Shown here one piece after another: positions 42,373 to 53,500 of a DNA stretch of 64,000 bases; the stretch's first letter is position 1, and each line of letters opens with the position of its first letter. Both the position numbers and the translations under genes were made by a program. Source of the DNA: JAAEPI01 sp964352625 (lineage in GTDB: Bacteria > Bacteroidota > Bacteroidia > Cytophagales > Cyclobacteriaceae); contig CAYGSD010000012.1 of assembly GCA_964352625.1 (NCBI GenBank), forward strand, positions 33,338 through 97,337, written 5' to 3'. The notes beneath the pieces are model-generated. The model worked only from the letters and a program-made list of their open reading frames with translations, ran no database searches and had not been told where the DNA came from.

Positions 42373-43454
42373 TGGAACCTGTTTCGGTTTCAGGTAGGAT
42401 TTACCATATTGATGCGCTCAGAGGTGTGGCCATATTAATGATGCTCCAAGGGCACTTCGTGGATACACTGCTCATTGACGAAGATCGAATTGGTCCACTT
42501 TATGATCTTTGGAAGTTTTGCAGAGGGCATACCGCTCCTGTGTTCTTCACCACAGCAGGAGTGATTCTGGTTTACCTTCTCATCAGAAAGCCTGATAAGA
42601 CGTATCAGAAAATGCGTCTGAAAAAAGCCCTTTGGCGTGGGTTCGAAGTACTGATGTGGGGCTATCTATTGCGTTTCAATGTTCTGCCGTTTGTACTCTA
42701 CGGCAAGGTCTATACTGAATTCTGGAGAGTCGACGTGCTCCACTGTATTGGCATGGGGCTGCTATTCATCGCCTTGTCCTACCAGTTAGTATCCAGACTA
42801 CCTATTAATTTTTTTCGAATACTACTTCTGACAATCAGCCTCTCGATTTTCATTTTTCACCCGTGGTATTCGGCGCTGGATTACTCAGAATTACCCTTCG
42901 GTATACGGACGTACCTGACTCGTGAAACCGGGTCGGTTTTCACCCTACTCCCCTTCCTTGGCTATCTTTTTGTGGGCGCCTTCCTTGGCAGCTTGTACAC
43001 GCTTTTTTACGAAAAAAGGAAATGGGCTTTCATCATCGGCTTGCTTCTCGTTTCCGTTTTTCTGATGACCAAATCAAGTTGGGCCCTGACTCAATTGCAC
43101 GAACTAACGGGTATAGAACTATTCAAGCGAGTGGCTTGGAACAATTTCGGATTTATCAAAGTGGGTCGCGTGCTGCTCATCTACTCGGCATTCATGATTG
43201 CTGAGCCACTCCTCGCAAAGATCAAAATCCTGAACACCCTTGGCCAGCATACTTTGACTATTTACATTCTACATTTTTTCATTCTTTTTGGTAGCTGGTT
43301 TGGCCTGGGCATAGACGATATACTGTTCGACAAACGATCCTTACCAGCTGAATTTGTCATCCCGGGTGCACTAGTATTTGTCATCGTGGTTTGCTGGCTG
43401 ACACTTCGCTATCATAAATGGAAAGAGGCTGGATATGCCTTCAGAAGGGAATAG
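42372..43454 (+). CDS. DUF1624/HGSNAT-type membrane protein
   Basis: A 360-aa polytopic membrane protein. I start at ATG 42372, overlapping the pyk stop as TGATG. The N-terminal motif YHIDALRGVAILMMLQGHFVDTLL is that of the heparan-alpha-glucosaminide N-acetyltransferase-like (DUF1624) family, which belongs to the acyltransferase clan and transfers acyl groups across the membrane. The conserved His of QGHF and FFTTAGVILVYLL follow. About ten hydrophobic segments are visible. The substrate is unknown; placement after pyk suggests read-through transcription but not necessarily a metabolic link. Confidence 0.8.
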   Translation: MEPVSVSGRIYHIDALRGVAILMMLQGHFVDTLLIDEDRIGPLYDLWKFCRGHTAPVFFTTAGVILVYLLIRKPDKTYQKMRLKKALWRGFEVLMWGYLLRFNVLPFVLYGKVYTEFWRVDVLHCIGMGLLFIALSYQLVSRLPINFFRILLLTISLSIFIFHPWYSALDYSELPFGIRTYLTRETGSVFTLLPFLGYLFVGAFLGSLYTLFYEKRKWAFIIGLLLVSVFLMTKSSWALTQLHELTGIELFKRVAWNNFGFIKVGRVLLIYSAFMIAEPLLAKIKILNTLGQHTLTIYILHFFILFGSWFGLGIDDILFDKRSLPAEFVIPGALVFVIVVCWLTLRYHKWKEAGYAFRRE

Positions 43455-43475
43455 TTTTACCCTCAAAAAAAAATC

Positions 43476-43913
43476 ATGCGATTGCTCCCCTTTTGCACCA
43501 TCATTGTGTTTTCATTTTTTCTGAAAGCACAGGATTATCCTGAGAAAATCTACACTGAATCAGGTCTGGCTATCAACGGCTATGATCCGGTGGCCTACTT
43601 CACCGAATCCAAAGCGGTGAAAGGAGCCAAGCAGTTTTCATACGATTGGAATGGATCAACATGGCTGTTCGCAAGTGGTGACAACCTGAAAGCATTCAAG
43701 GAAAACCCAGAGAAGTACGCTCCGCAGTATGGTGGCTACTGTGCCTTTGGTATGAGCAGCGGATACAAGGCCAAGATTGATCCAAATGCTTGGGCGATCC
43801 ATGATGGCAAGCTCTACCTCAACTACAATTCCGGAGTTCAGAAAAAATGGCTTACTGAAAAGGAGGCGTACATCCAAAAAGCCACCGTCAATTGGAAAGC
43901 GAAATTCCAATAA
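43476..43913 (+). CDS. Secreted YHS-domain protein
   Basis: A 145-aa exported protein with signal peptide (LLPFCTIIVFSFFLKAQ) and a YHS-type domain (about 25-120, LAINGYDPVAYFTESKAVKG and NPEKYAPQYGGYCAFGMSSG). YHS domains are found in metal-related proteins; the single Cys in YGGYCAFGM and the flanking residues might bind metal. It is a common Bacteroidota family. It lies 21 bases downstream of the DUF1624 gene. Confidence 0.88.
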   Translation: MRLLPFCTIIVFSFFLKAQDYPEKIYTESGLAINGYDPVAYFTESKAVKGAKQFSYDWNGSTWLFASGDNLKAFKENPEKYAPQYGGYCAFGMSSGYKAKIDPNAWAIHDGKLYLNYNSGVQKKWLTEKEAYIQKATVNWKAKFQ

Positions 43914-44140
43914 TCAACTGCTGAAGGTTATCAAATGCTAATTTCTCAAAATCCTTCATCACCCACTTTCCCCCTTTTCGCATATCAGTTTTCCCGATTC
44001 GTCAACTAAATTTTTCTAACACGGCGTTTGGGCTGAATTTCAAGTAACCAAAAATTGAGTCAACCAGCTTTGTTCACTTCTAAATGTGTCCGGTTCGCAA
44101 AATGAACCAGCCTTTTGATTTAGAATTTTAACGACTTACC

Positions 44141-47100
44141 ATGAAAACTGCCTTACCAAGAACTACGCTGTTCGCAGCACTACTATGCCTTCTTCAAATT
44201 GCTCAATCTCAGGATTGGAGTCAATTATCAAAAGTAATTCCAAGCACATTAAGCACTAATCAGCTTGATCAATACGGCTACTCCGTGGACATCACCGTGG
44301 ATGGAACGCATGCCGTTGTGGGAGCTCCAGATGATAGTGAGAATGGTGTCTCAGCTGGTGCTGTGTACTTATATGAAGTGGACGAATTCGGCCGCCTAAC
44401 TCTAAAAAATAAATTCACAGCGGATGATGTAGCTCCAGGTGATCACTTTGGCTGGTCGGTGGCTATAAGCGACGATTACATTTTTATTGGGTCACCCTTT
44501 AATGATGAAGCGGCTTCCAATGCCGGAGCATACTACCAGTACTCCTACTCCTCTGCGAACAACACGGTGACATTGGTACGCAAAAACACCAACAGTCTTG
44601 AAGCGGGCGACAACTCCGGCTATAGCATAGATGTGGATGAAGAAGGGTCTTTGATTGCCGTTGGTTTACCTGGTAGAAATGGTGATACCGGAAGAGTGAA
44701 AGTATATACTGTCGGAGGTAGTTTCAGGGAACAATTCGATGGCAGCCATACCAATCAAAAGTTTGGTGATAAAGTGGCCATAGGAGCGAATGTGGGAAGC
44801 ACCAGAATTTTGGTCGCAGTTGGTTCCAAAGATTATAACGATGGTACTGAATTCTCCAATGGTAGAGTGGATGTCTATCGCAGCGTAAATAGTGGTGTGG
44901 ACTTTACCTCCATATTTAATGATATCGGGGATAATTCCAGCGACAGACTCGGAACATCAGTCGCTGTATGGCGTGACGAAAGAGTGCTATACGGAATACC
45001 CGGGGATGACACCCAGGCGAACGCTGCTGGAAAAGTAATGGCTTATAATTTTATCAACAACCGAGAGATTACCTTCTACTCATCAGACCCGGCCACCGGC
45101 GATTCATTTGGTTCCTCTGTAGCCATGACTTTTGACGTCAATTCCTTTGGTTACGCGGTAGGTGCCTCGGGTGACGATGATGGGGGTGCCAGTTCTGGTT
45201 CCATTCAAACCTTTGAGGGTTTTGGTGGCACTAATACTACCACCAATTTCAAACGTCTACATGCGGGAAACGCAGGTGACCTTTTTGGCAATAGGGGCGA
45301 GTCACTTGCTCTTGGCTTTGGAAGAATGATAGCCGGGTCCAGCTTAGTGGACGGAGATGGTGAAGATTCAGGCGAGGCTATCGGGTACTTTGATTCGAGC
45401 GGAGATTATGAATATAGCACCATCAAGACTGCAATCCCCGAAGATTATCCATCCACCATAGGTTTTGAATATGGGTATTCCATAGATGCAAAAGGAGAGT
45501 ATGCAGTTGTAGGTGCTCCCAATGATACAGATCGAGAAGGAACTGGCTTGGCCTATGTTCTCCAAAGAACCGGAACTGGCTGGACCAAACGAGCAACTCT
45601 GAAACCATCGGACGGAGAACGTGGGGATGGCTTTGGAACTTCGGTAAGCATCACCGACGATTATATTGCCGTCGGCTCTCCAGGACATAATAGTAGCGCT
45701 GGGGCCGTATACATATACAACAGAGGAAGCGGATGGAGTGGTACTGATAATGAAACTCAGAAACTCATTGCCAGCGATGCTTCTTCGAGCGATGATTTCG
45801 GAACCTCCGTGGATATTAAAGGCACCTCACTGATCGTGGGGGCTCCTGATGCTCCAGGGCTAAACAACTCCGGTGCAGCATACCTTTTTGAACGAACGAC
45901 TTCATGGGCCGAAGTAGCCAGACTAACGCCATCAGATGGCGCATCAAGTGATGATTTTGGATGGAGCGTGGCTATAGAAAATGACCTGGCTGTAGTAGGT
46001 GCAGTAGGCGATGACGATAACGGGAGCTCAAGTGGAGTGGCATTTCTCTTTCAGCAAACGGGTGGAAACTGGTCAAACTCGACCGAGACAACCAAACTTT
46101 TGGCTTCCAATGGCTCTTCCAGTGATCGACTGGGGCAAGCCGTGGAAATTGAAAATGGACTTATCATCGTGGGTGCCGACGGAGCACCAGGAACTGCCTC
46201 AAGCAATGGGGCGGTCTATTTGTACCAACAGCCGGGAGGTGGCTGGCCTGCGGGATCCATTACAGAGGACTTTCATCTCACGGCATCAGATGGTGAAAGT
46301 AGTGCTGATTTTGGCTGGTCAATAGCCGCCGAAGAGGATCGAATTGTAGTGGGCTCACCAAGAAAAAACGAACCCACTGATGATGAAGGGGCGATCTACG
46401 TGTTTGACAAACCTGAAACAGGATGGGCATCAATCACCGAGTCGGAAAAACTACTCCCAAATGACCCAGTGGTCGAGAATGTATTTGGACTCTCTGTGGC
46501 TATTTCTACCAATATGATCCTATCCGGAACGCCCGCCGACAATAATGGAGAACCTATCGTAAGTGCCAACTCAGGGGCTGTATACATTCACGAACGTGAA
46601 GAAGCACCAACGGACATTTCATTGTCGGTTAGCGTAATTGCAGAAAATAGCACAGCAGGCACCACAGTTGGAGTACTGACCTCTACCGACCTAAACCGTA
46701 CGGATACACATTCTTATGGGGTTTCAGGCACGGATGCAGCCAGTTTCCAGATAGGAGGAGCCGCTAACGATGAACTTCAAGTTACTGGTCCCTTCGATTT
46801 TGAAACAAAGCCCACCTATTCGGTGACCATTACATCCACGGATGGATCAGGTCGAACCTTCGATAAAACTTTTAGCATTTCGGCTACAGATGGGCCGGAC
46901 ACACCAACTGACATCTCACTATCCGACTCATTCCTTGGAGACGGTGATGTAGAAACGGTAGAGGCTTTACAAAATCAAGCCATAGGTCAAGTGATGGGAA
47001 CACTTTCAAGCACTGATCAAGATGCTGGCGCCACATTCACGTACTCCATTGGAGGCACGGATGCAGCAAGTTTCCAAATTGGGGGTACAAACAATGATGA

Positions 47101-50100
47101 ACTTCAAGCCGCCGTGGTTTTTGATTACGAAGTGCAAAATGTCTTTAACATCACGATCACTACCACCGACAATGATGAACTGACCTACATGGAGGACTTC
47201 ATCATTGAAGTACTTCCAAACCAAACACCAACCGACATTTCCATCACCGGAACAACGGTAACTGAAAACAATGCGGCAAGTACTTTGGTTGGTACTTTGA
47301 CCACTACGGATGTAGATGTGACGGACACGCACTCGTACTCAATTTCTGGAACCGATGCAGCAAGTTTCGCTATTGGTGGAACGAATGACGATGAGCTCTA
47401 CACTACCTCCACGTTCGATTTTGAAACAAAAGAAAGTTACACCATCACCATAACGACCGATGATGGATTGGGAGGAACTTATGATGAAGAATTCACCATC
47501 GCAGTGATCAATGTAAATGACAATTCACCGACGGAAATTGTTCTGAATAATTCTTCGATCAACGAAAATGTAGCATCTGGAGCATCCATTGCCACGATCA
47601 GTACCACTGACGGTGATTCTGAAGATGCGTTCACTTATTCACTTTCAGGTACCGACGCGTCATCCTTCTCTATTGGGGGAGATAACGATGATGAATTACT
47701 TAGCGCTGAAGTCTTCGATTTCGAAGTAAAACCAACCTATCAGATAACAATCACAACACAAGATGCAGGGGGTCTCACTCACAATGAAAACTTTACCATC
47801 TCTATCGAAAATGTAAACGATGATCCATCTGATATTCAGCTTAGCAATGCCTCTATTCAGGAAAATCAAGATGGCGGTACAGTGATCGGCATTTTGACTA
47901 CCACTGATCAGGACGGTGCAGACACACATTCTTACTCAGTAGTTGGAGACAATGCCTCCTACTTTCAAATTGGAGGAACGAATAACGATGAATTGCAAAG
48001 TACAGGAAGCTTTGACTTAGAAGCCGTTGGTTCTTACACAATCACCATTAATTCTGATGATGGAAATGAAGGAGCTTATGAGGAAGAATTCACCATCACC
48101 ATCACCAATGAAAACGAAGTGGCCACAGCCATTGCTTTCGTGGAAGGTGACAATGAAATAGCAGAGAATGCTAGTGTTGGAACAATTGTGGGTTCCTTGA
48201 TCACCACGGATGTGGATTCAGGAGATAGTCACACATATTCTATCACAGGTGCCGATGCTGCATCTTTTGATATAGATGGCAGCAACGTGATCACAACGGA
48301 AGTATTTGATTTCGAAACGAAAGCCAGCTATGACCTAACCATCACCACGGCTGATGCAGGTGGGCTTTCATTTAGTGAAGATTTTACGATTAACATTACC
48401 GATGGCAATGACGCCCCTACGTTCATAAACCGCACAAGGGATGAAATAAGTGAAAACCTACCTGTGGGCTCATTGATTGGGGTACTTTCTACGGAAGATG
48501 TAGATGCCGTAGACTCACACACCTACGATATTTCTGGAACGGATGCAAACTCATTCGATATAGATGGTGATGAGCTAATTAGTGCCGAAATATTTGATCA
48601 TGAAACTAGAAACGTGTACTTCATCCTAATCACAACAACTGATGAAGGTGGTCTTTCCCATAGCCAAGCATTTAATATAGAGGTGAATGATATCAATGAT
48701 AATCCATCGGATATCCTATTGTCCTCATCTTCTGTCGATGAACAATTATCTAGCGGCACTTTGGTTGGTGAATTGTCGACTGATGATCAAGATGTAACTA
48801 ATACTCACACTTACAGCATTCTGGATGGAGATACAGATTTCTTTGAGCTAGGTGGAGTTAACAATGATCAGATCCTGACAACTGCAACTTTTGATTTCGA
48901 AAGCAAATCTTCCTATATCCTTCTTTTGAGAACTGAAGACAATAGCGGAGGAAGTCTAATTGAGGAAGTTACGATAACAATTAATGACACCAACGATCAG
49001 CCAACAGGAATCGAAATAGACGATAACAGGATTGCAGAAAATGATCCTGCAGGAACAGTGATTAGCGTAATGTCAACGATTGATGAAGATGAAACGGACA
49101 GCTACATCTACACCATTAGCGGCGAGGATGCCGGGCTTTTTCAGGTGGATGGGGATGAATTGCAGGTAGGGACTCCATTTAATTTTGAAGAGAAAGACAG
49201 CTATACCTTGACCATCACATCAACAGACCAAGGAGGACTTACGGTTAGCGATGACTTTAGCTTCTCTGTCGGTGATCGCAACGATACACCAACGGCAATT
49301 GAGCTTACAACAAACACTATTGAGGAAAATGCAGAGATGGGAACATTCATTGGCTCACTGACCACCGAAGATGAAGATCCCGAACAAGTAGGTACTCACA
49401 CCTACAGTGTCTCTGGTTTGGACGGATCATTTTTTACAATTGGAGGAGATAACAATGACGAGCTTGTGAGTCTCACTCCCTTTGATTTCGAAACCAAAAG
49501 TGAATACCTGATCACGATAACCTCGGAAGATCCAAATGGAGCAACCCATGACGAAGATTTTGTGATCAATGTCACTGACGCCAATGATGAACCAACCGCT
49601 ATTAACATTGACAACACGAGTATAGTAGCCAATAGACCAATAGGAACTGTAGTAGCACTAATCAGTACTGAAGACCAAGATGCGGCTGATTCACACACCT
49701 ACTCTATCAAGGCTGGAGGGGACTCAGACAACTTTCAAATCGATGGAAACGAGCTACAAACGGCAGTCGTAATCGACGGGTCTCAATCTTCCTACACAAT
49801 CACCTTGATAACTACTGATAGCGAAGGGGAAACATTTGGAGATTCGTTCACGATCACTGTGATTCCGAACAGCGTTCCAACCGCATTGAGTCTAACCAAT
49901 ACCGTGATAGCAAGTGGCCTGGATATCAATTCTGTGGTTGGTGAGTTGAGCACGACTGACGCTGACGAATCTGACCAATTCACTTACACGATTTCTGGAA
50001 CAGATGCCGCTAGTTTCCAGATCGGTGGAGAGAATAACGATGAGCTACAAGTAGCAGAAAGATTATTTTTTAGTGATCAGGCTACTTACGACATCACGAT

Positions 50101-50425
50101 TACTTCCTCCGATCTAAGTGGTGCAACGGTCAGCGATGACTTTACCATAGAGATAACGACGGTGCTTGGTTCGGAAGGAATTGAATCTTTCGTTGACGTC
50201 TATCCGAATCCATCGAAAGGTACCTTCCACTTAAATGTAAGCGACCAGTGGGTTGGTGCAAAAATTACTTTGATTGATATCAAAGGATCACAGATACATC
50301 TGAACTTCCAGCAACTTGAGAATGGAAATACTCAGATAAATCTTGCTGGGGCTAATTCAGGCATTTATTTCTTGAATCTTCAGAAAGGTGACTCTCGCCT
50401 TACAAGAAAAATCGTGATCGAATAA
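44141..50425 (+). CDS. Giant secreted adhesin-like protein: FG-GAP propellers, cadherin-like repeats, T9SS tail
   Basis: A 2094-aa secreted protein. The signal peptide (about 1-24) is followed by 14 FG-GAP/integrin-alpha-like blades (about 30-820), for example DQYGYSVDITVDGTHAVVGA, DDFGTSVDIKGTSLIVGAPD and DDFGWSVAIENDLAVVGA; my count of 14 fits two seven-bladed propellers. Then come 12 cadherin-like repeats (about 825-2010) that start with PTDISLS-type segments and contain DAASFxIGG and FDFETK motifs, rich in Asp and expected to bind calcium between repeats. It ends in a T9SS type A sorting domain (VYPNPSKGTFHLNV, NSGIYFLNLQKGD). It is exported by type IX secretion to the cell surface or medium and probably works in adhesion. 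Confidence 0.9.
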   Translation: MKTALPRTTLFAALLCLLQIAQSQDWSQLSKVIPSTLSTNQLDQYGYSVDITVDGTHAVVGAPDDSENGVSAGAVYLYEVDEFGRLTLKNKFTADDVAPGDHFGWSVAISDDYIFIGSPFNDEAASNAGAYYQYSYSSANNTVTLVRKNTNSLEAGDNSGYSIDVDEEGSLIAVGLPGRNGDTGRVKVYTVGGSFREQFDGSHTNQKFGDKVAIGANVGSTRILVAVGSKDYNDGTEFSNGRVDVYRSVNSGVDFTSIFNDIGDNSSDRLGTSVAVWRDERVLYGIPGDDTQANAAGKVMAYNFINNREITFYSSDPATGDSFGSSVAMTFDVNSFGYAVGASGDDDGGASSGSIQTFEGFGGTNTTTNFKRLHAGNAGDLFGNRGESLALGFGRMIAGSSLVDGDGEDSGEAIGYFDSSGDYEYSTIKTAIPEDYPSTIGFEYGYSIDAKGEYAVVGAPNDTDREGTGLAYVLQRTGTGWTKRATLKPSDGERGDGFGTSVSITDDYIAVGSPGHNSSAGAVYIYNRGSGWSGTDNETQKLIASDASSSDDFGTSVDIKGTSLIVGAPDAPGLNNSGAAYLFERTTSWAEVARLTPSDGASSDDFGWSVAIENDLAVVGAVGDDDNGSSSGVAFLFQQTGGNWSNSTETTKLLASNGSSSDRLGQAVEIENGLIIVGADGAPGTASSNGAVYLYQQPGGGWPAGSITEDFHLTASDGESSADFGWSIAAEEDRIVVGSPRKNEPTDDEGAIYVFDKPETGWASITESEKLLPNDPVVENVFGLSVAISTNMILSGTPADNNGEPIVSANSGAVYIHEREEAPTDISLSVSVIAENSTAGTTVGVLTSTDLNRTDTHSYGVSGTDAASFQIGGAANDELQVTGPFDFETKPTYSVTITSTDGSGRTFDKTFSISATDGPDTPTDISLSDSFLGDGDVETVEALQNQAIGQVMGTLSSTDQDAGATFTYSIGGTDAASFQIGGTNNDELQAAVVFDYEVQNVFNITITTTDNDELTYMEDFIIEVLPNQTPTDISITGTTVTENNAASTLVGTLTTTDVDVTDTHSYSISGTDAASFAIGGTNDDELYTTSTFDFETKESYTITITTDDGLGGTYDEEFTIAVINVNDNSPTEIVLNNSSINENVASGASIATISTTDGDSEDAFTYSLSGTDASSFSIGGDNDDELLSAEVFDFEVKPTYQITITTQDAGGLTHNENFTISIENVNDDPSDIQLSNASIQENQDGGTVIGILTTTDQDGADTHSYSVVGDNASYFQIGGTNNDELQSTGSFDLEAVGSYTITINSDDGNEGAYEEEFTITITNENEVATAIAFVEGDNEIAENASVGTIVGSLITTDVDSGDSHTYSITGADAASFDIDGSNVITTEVFDFETKASYDLTITTADAGGLSFSEDFTINITDGNDAPTFINRTRDEISENLPVGSLIGVLSTEDVDAVDSHTYDISGTDANSFDIDGDELISAEIFDHETRNVYFILITTTDEGGLSHSQAFNIEVNDINDNPSDILLSSSSVDEQLSSGTLVGELSTDDQDVTNTHTYSILDGDTDFFELGGVNNDQILTTATFDFESKSSYILLLRTEDNSGGSLIEEVTITINDTNDQPTGIEIDDNRIAENDPAGTVISVMSTIDEDETDSYIYTISGEDAGLFQVDGDELQVGTPFNFEEKDSYTLTITSTDQGGLTVSDDFSFSVGDRNDTPTAIELTTNTIEENAEMGTFIGSLTTEDEDPEQVGTHTYSVSGLDGSFFTIGGDNNDELVSLTPFDFETKSEYLITITSEDPNGATHDEDFVINVTDANDEPTAINIDNTSIVANRPIGTVVALISTEDQDAADSHTYSIKAGGDSDNFQIDGNELQTAVVIDGSQSSYTITLITTDSEGETFGDSFTITVIPNSVPTALSLTNTVIASGLDINSVVGELSTTDADESDQFTYTISGTDAASFQIGGENNDELQVAERLFFSDQATYDITITSSDLSGATVSDDFTIEITTVLGSEGIESFVDVYPNPSKGTFHLNVSDQWVGAKITLIDIKGSQIHLNFQQLENGNTQINLAGANSGIYFLNLQKGDSRLTRKIVIE

Positions 50426-50455
50426 TGAACTTAAAGACCAACTAAGGCAGGTTGC

Positions 50456-50488
50456 AAAGGCTGGTCGGATTCACTCCGGCTGGCCTTT
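50456..50488 (+). terminator. Terminator after the giant gene
   Basis: A 13-base stem AAAGGCTGGTCGG / CCGGCTGGCCTTT (three G-U pairs in RNA), loop ATTCACT, followed by a T-rich tail. It separates the giant gene from the sensor kinase. Confidence 0.8.
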
Positions 50489-50524
50489 ATTTATTGAGTT
50501 AAATTGACTTTGCCGATATTCACC

Positions 50525-53500
50525 ATGATGTCGAGCCACCGATTTCTAATTTATTTATTCGCCACAATTTTCTTTTCATGGAGTTGGGGACAAAACAATA
50601 TTCAAAGGTTCAGCAGGCTTACCGCCTCGGATGGTCTTTCCCACAATACATGTAATAAAATCATTCATGACGAGTTTGGGCTTACTTGGATCGCTACCAC
50701 CGATGGGCTCAACATGTACAATGGGCATTCATTCAAAGTATTTAACCCCGGAACGACGAACGGGGCACTTAGCCAAAATGATATCTATAGCCTGTATACT
50801 GACCAAACCGGCTATTTGTGGGTTGGAGGCAGGACGGGACTATTTGTGTTCGATCGGGAAAAAGAAATATTCCGGCAAGTCGGCCCCCAAGGCATCACGG
50901 CAAATGATTTCGAACCCCTTTCGGCTGACTCCCTCGCAATCGGAACTAATCAGGGACTATTGAAAATTCACACTGGAAACTTTAAGTGGGAATTCGTTCC
51001 TAGTCCCAGTGAAAATTTCAAAATTACTGCACTGGCAAGACAAGGAAACACATTGCTAATAGGCACTGATGCTGTCGGCATTTATCATTATTCGGATCGG
51101 TATGAATTAATCTACAGCCTTGATTCCAAAGTCAGGGTGAATGACCTCTCTGTGGCGAATAATCAGGTGTGGCTAGCAACCTCTCAAGGGGTTCTGATTT
51201 ACGATTCATTGTCCAAAAAATTCCAAAATCAACTTCCAACTATTTCGTCAGCTACTGCTCTGCTTATTGACACGCGAGGAGCTCTTTGGGTAACTAGTGA
51301 TGACCAGGGCGTTTTTCGTAGAGATCCAGATGGAACCACGGATCAATTTCGCTCTGATCCTCGTGCAAATCATTCGATCAGCACCAACACAATCAGGTCA
51401 ATTAGTAAAGATCGAGATGGTAGGATTTGGATTGGGACTTGGGGGAAAGGCTTAAATATTTACAACCCTAAAACGAATCGTTTTCAATTGTTCAGAAGTT
51501 CCTCATCAAATCTTACTTTGAGTGACAACTTTGTGCACTCAATCGCTACTATAAATGATGCCATTTGGGTAGGTACTAAAAACGGCCTTAACACATTTAA
51601 TTCCGAGCAGCAGACTTTTGATAGGTTGAATCTCGAAAAAATAGGAATTCAAAATTCCTATATCAAGTGTCTGTTTCAGAGTTCAGATGAAAAAATTTGG
51701 GTAGGGACGCAAGAAGGACTATTCGTGTCAGAGAATGATGAAAACTCCTTCGACCAATTGCATCTGACCAATTTTAACTCCCAAGAATCCAATGACATTG
51801 CTGCAGTCTTTCAGGATTCCATGGATCGGCTTTGGATCGGCACATGGAACGGTCTCTATATGTTGGAAAATAACCAAGTGAATCTCATTATCCCAGACAT
51901 TCAGGCCCTAGCTATCCAAGAGCTAAACGGTCAAATTTGGATAGGAACGTACGCTCAAGGGCTCTTTTCTTACAACCAGGTGAGTAAGGAGGTAAGGAAT
52001 TTTCATGAGAACATAACCCAACCAAATAATCTTAGAAACAATCGTATTTGGACCTTGTATGCTGATACCAGTGATCGCCTTTGGATTGGCACATTCGGTG
52101 GCGGTCTCAGCCTACTGAATATGAAGGGTGATTCCACTTTTTTCCAAACTTGGAGCGAATCGGATGGCCTTGCAGGCAATGCAATTATTGGCATCTTGGA
52201 GGATGAGCAGGCCAACCTTTGGATCAGTGGTAATCAGGGCATTTCAAAATTCAATCCTATCACTGAAACCTTTTCCGTTTACAATGAGCTAGATGGCCTT
52301 CAGGGCAACCATTTTAATGTGGCTTATCACAAATCGAAAGACGGCACTATGTATTTTGGAGGGAGTGATGGTTTATCTGTTTTTCATCCTGAAGAATTGA
52401 GTGAAAAATCCAATGACCATGTACTGATCAACGATTTTCAACTTTTCAATAAATCGGTGGCCATGCGTGCAAATGGCCCACTTCAAAAAAGTATTCTCCT
52501 CCAGGATGAAATTACTTTGGAATACTCAGATAACATTTTTTCGTTTGGATTTACTGGTTTGGATTATGACCTAAGCCAAAATAGCGAATACGCCTATCGG
52601 CTTACCGGGTTTGACAAGAATTGGACGATCACTGATGATCAAAGAAGACTAGTGACTTACACCAACATTTCTCCAGGAGAATATCGATTTGAGGTTAAAA
52701 AGCTCAAGCGAAATAAAGAAATGGGAGCGTACACAGCCTTTAAAAAATTGACAATTAGGCCTCCATGGTGGATGACATGGTGGTTCAGAACTGCCGCCAT
52801 TTCCGCCTGTTTTCTTGCTCTATCAGGAGTTTACAACTGGCGACTGAGTTCAATCCGTATGCAAAAAAGGACCTTGGAAGAAACTGTGGAAAGACGAACA
52901 GAGCAACTGAGGCTAAGCAATGAGCAAATTGAAAAGGACAAAGCACTCATATCAAAATCCCTTGCCGAACGTGAATCTCTTCTCAAGGAAATTCACCACC
53001 GTGTCAAGAACAACCTGCAGATTATCGCCAGTCTCCTCTATCTCCAATCTGGAAAATTTGAGAATGAGGACTACAAAAAAGTGCTGGAAGAAGGGCAAGG
53101 TCGGGTGCGCTCCATGGCGCTCATTCATCAAAAATTGTATGAAAACGAAGACCTCAAAAGCATCCCCTTTGATGAATACCTGACAGAACTCGTCACGGAA
53201 ATCCGCGCGTCATTTGGTGCGGAAATGAAAAAAGTGAGCATTGATATCAATGCCGAAAACATTCAATTTGACATAGACACAGCCATACCCTTAGGACTGA
53301 TTGTGAATGAGATGGCCACCAATGCGTTCAAGTATGCATTCGAGGGCTTAGCGTCTGGCTCCTTCAGTATTTCTATTTACCGAGAGGAAAATATGTACAA
53401 CATCAAAATACAAGACGATGGCAAAGGAATTCCTGAAGCCGTTGATCTTCGAAAAGCCAAATCACTTGGGCTCAGACTTGTGCGCATGCTCAGTCAGCAG

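Noticed and set aside
44092..44108. GGTTC-N7-GAACC dyad before the giant gene
   Set aside because: Only 5-base arms; short enough to occur by chance in a 227-base gap and no matching regulator is evident.
44141..50425. Repeated DNA in the giant gene as a CRISPR-like or mobile repeat
   Set aside because: The repeats are in frame, degenerate and about 300 bases long, matching protein repeats of the cadherin type.
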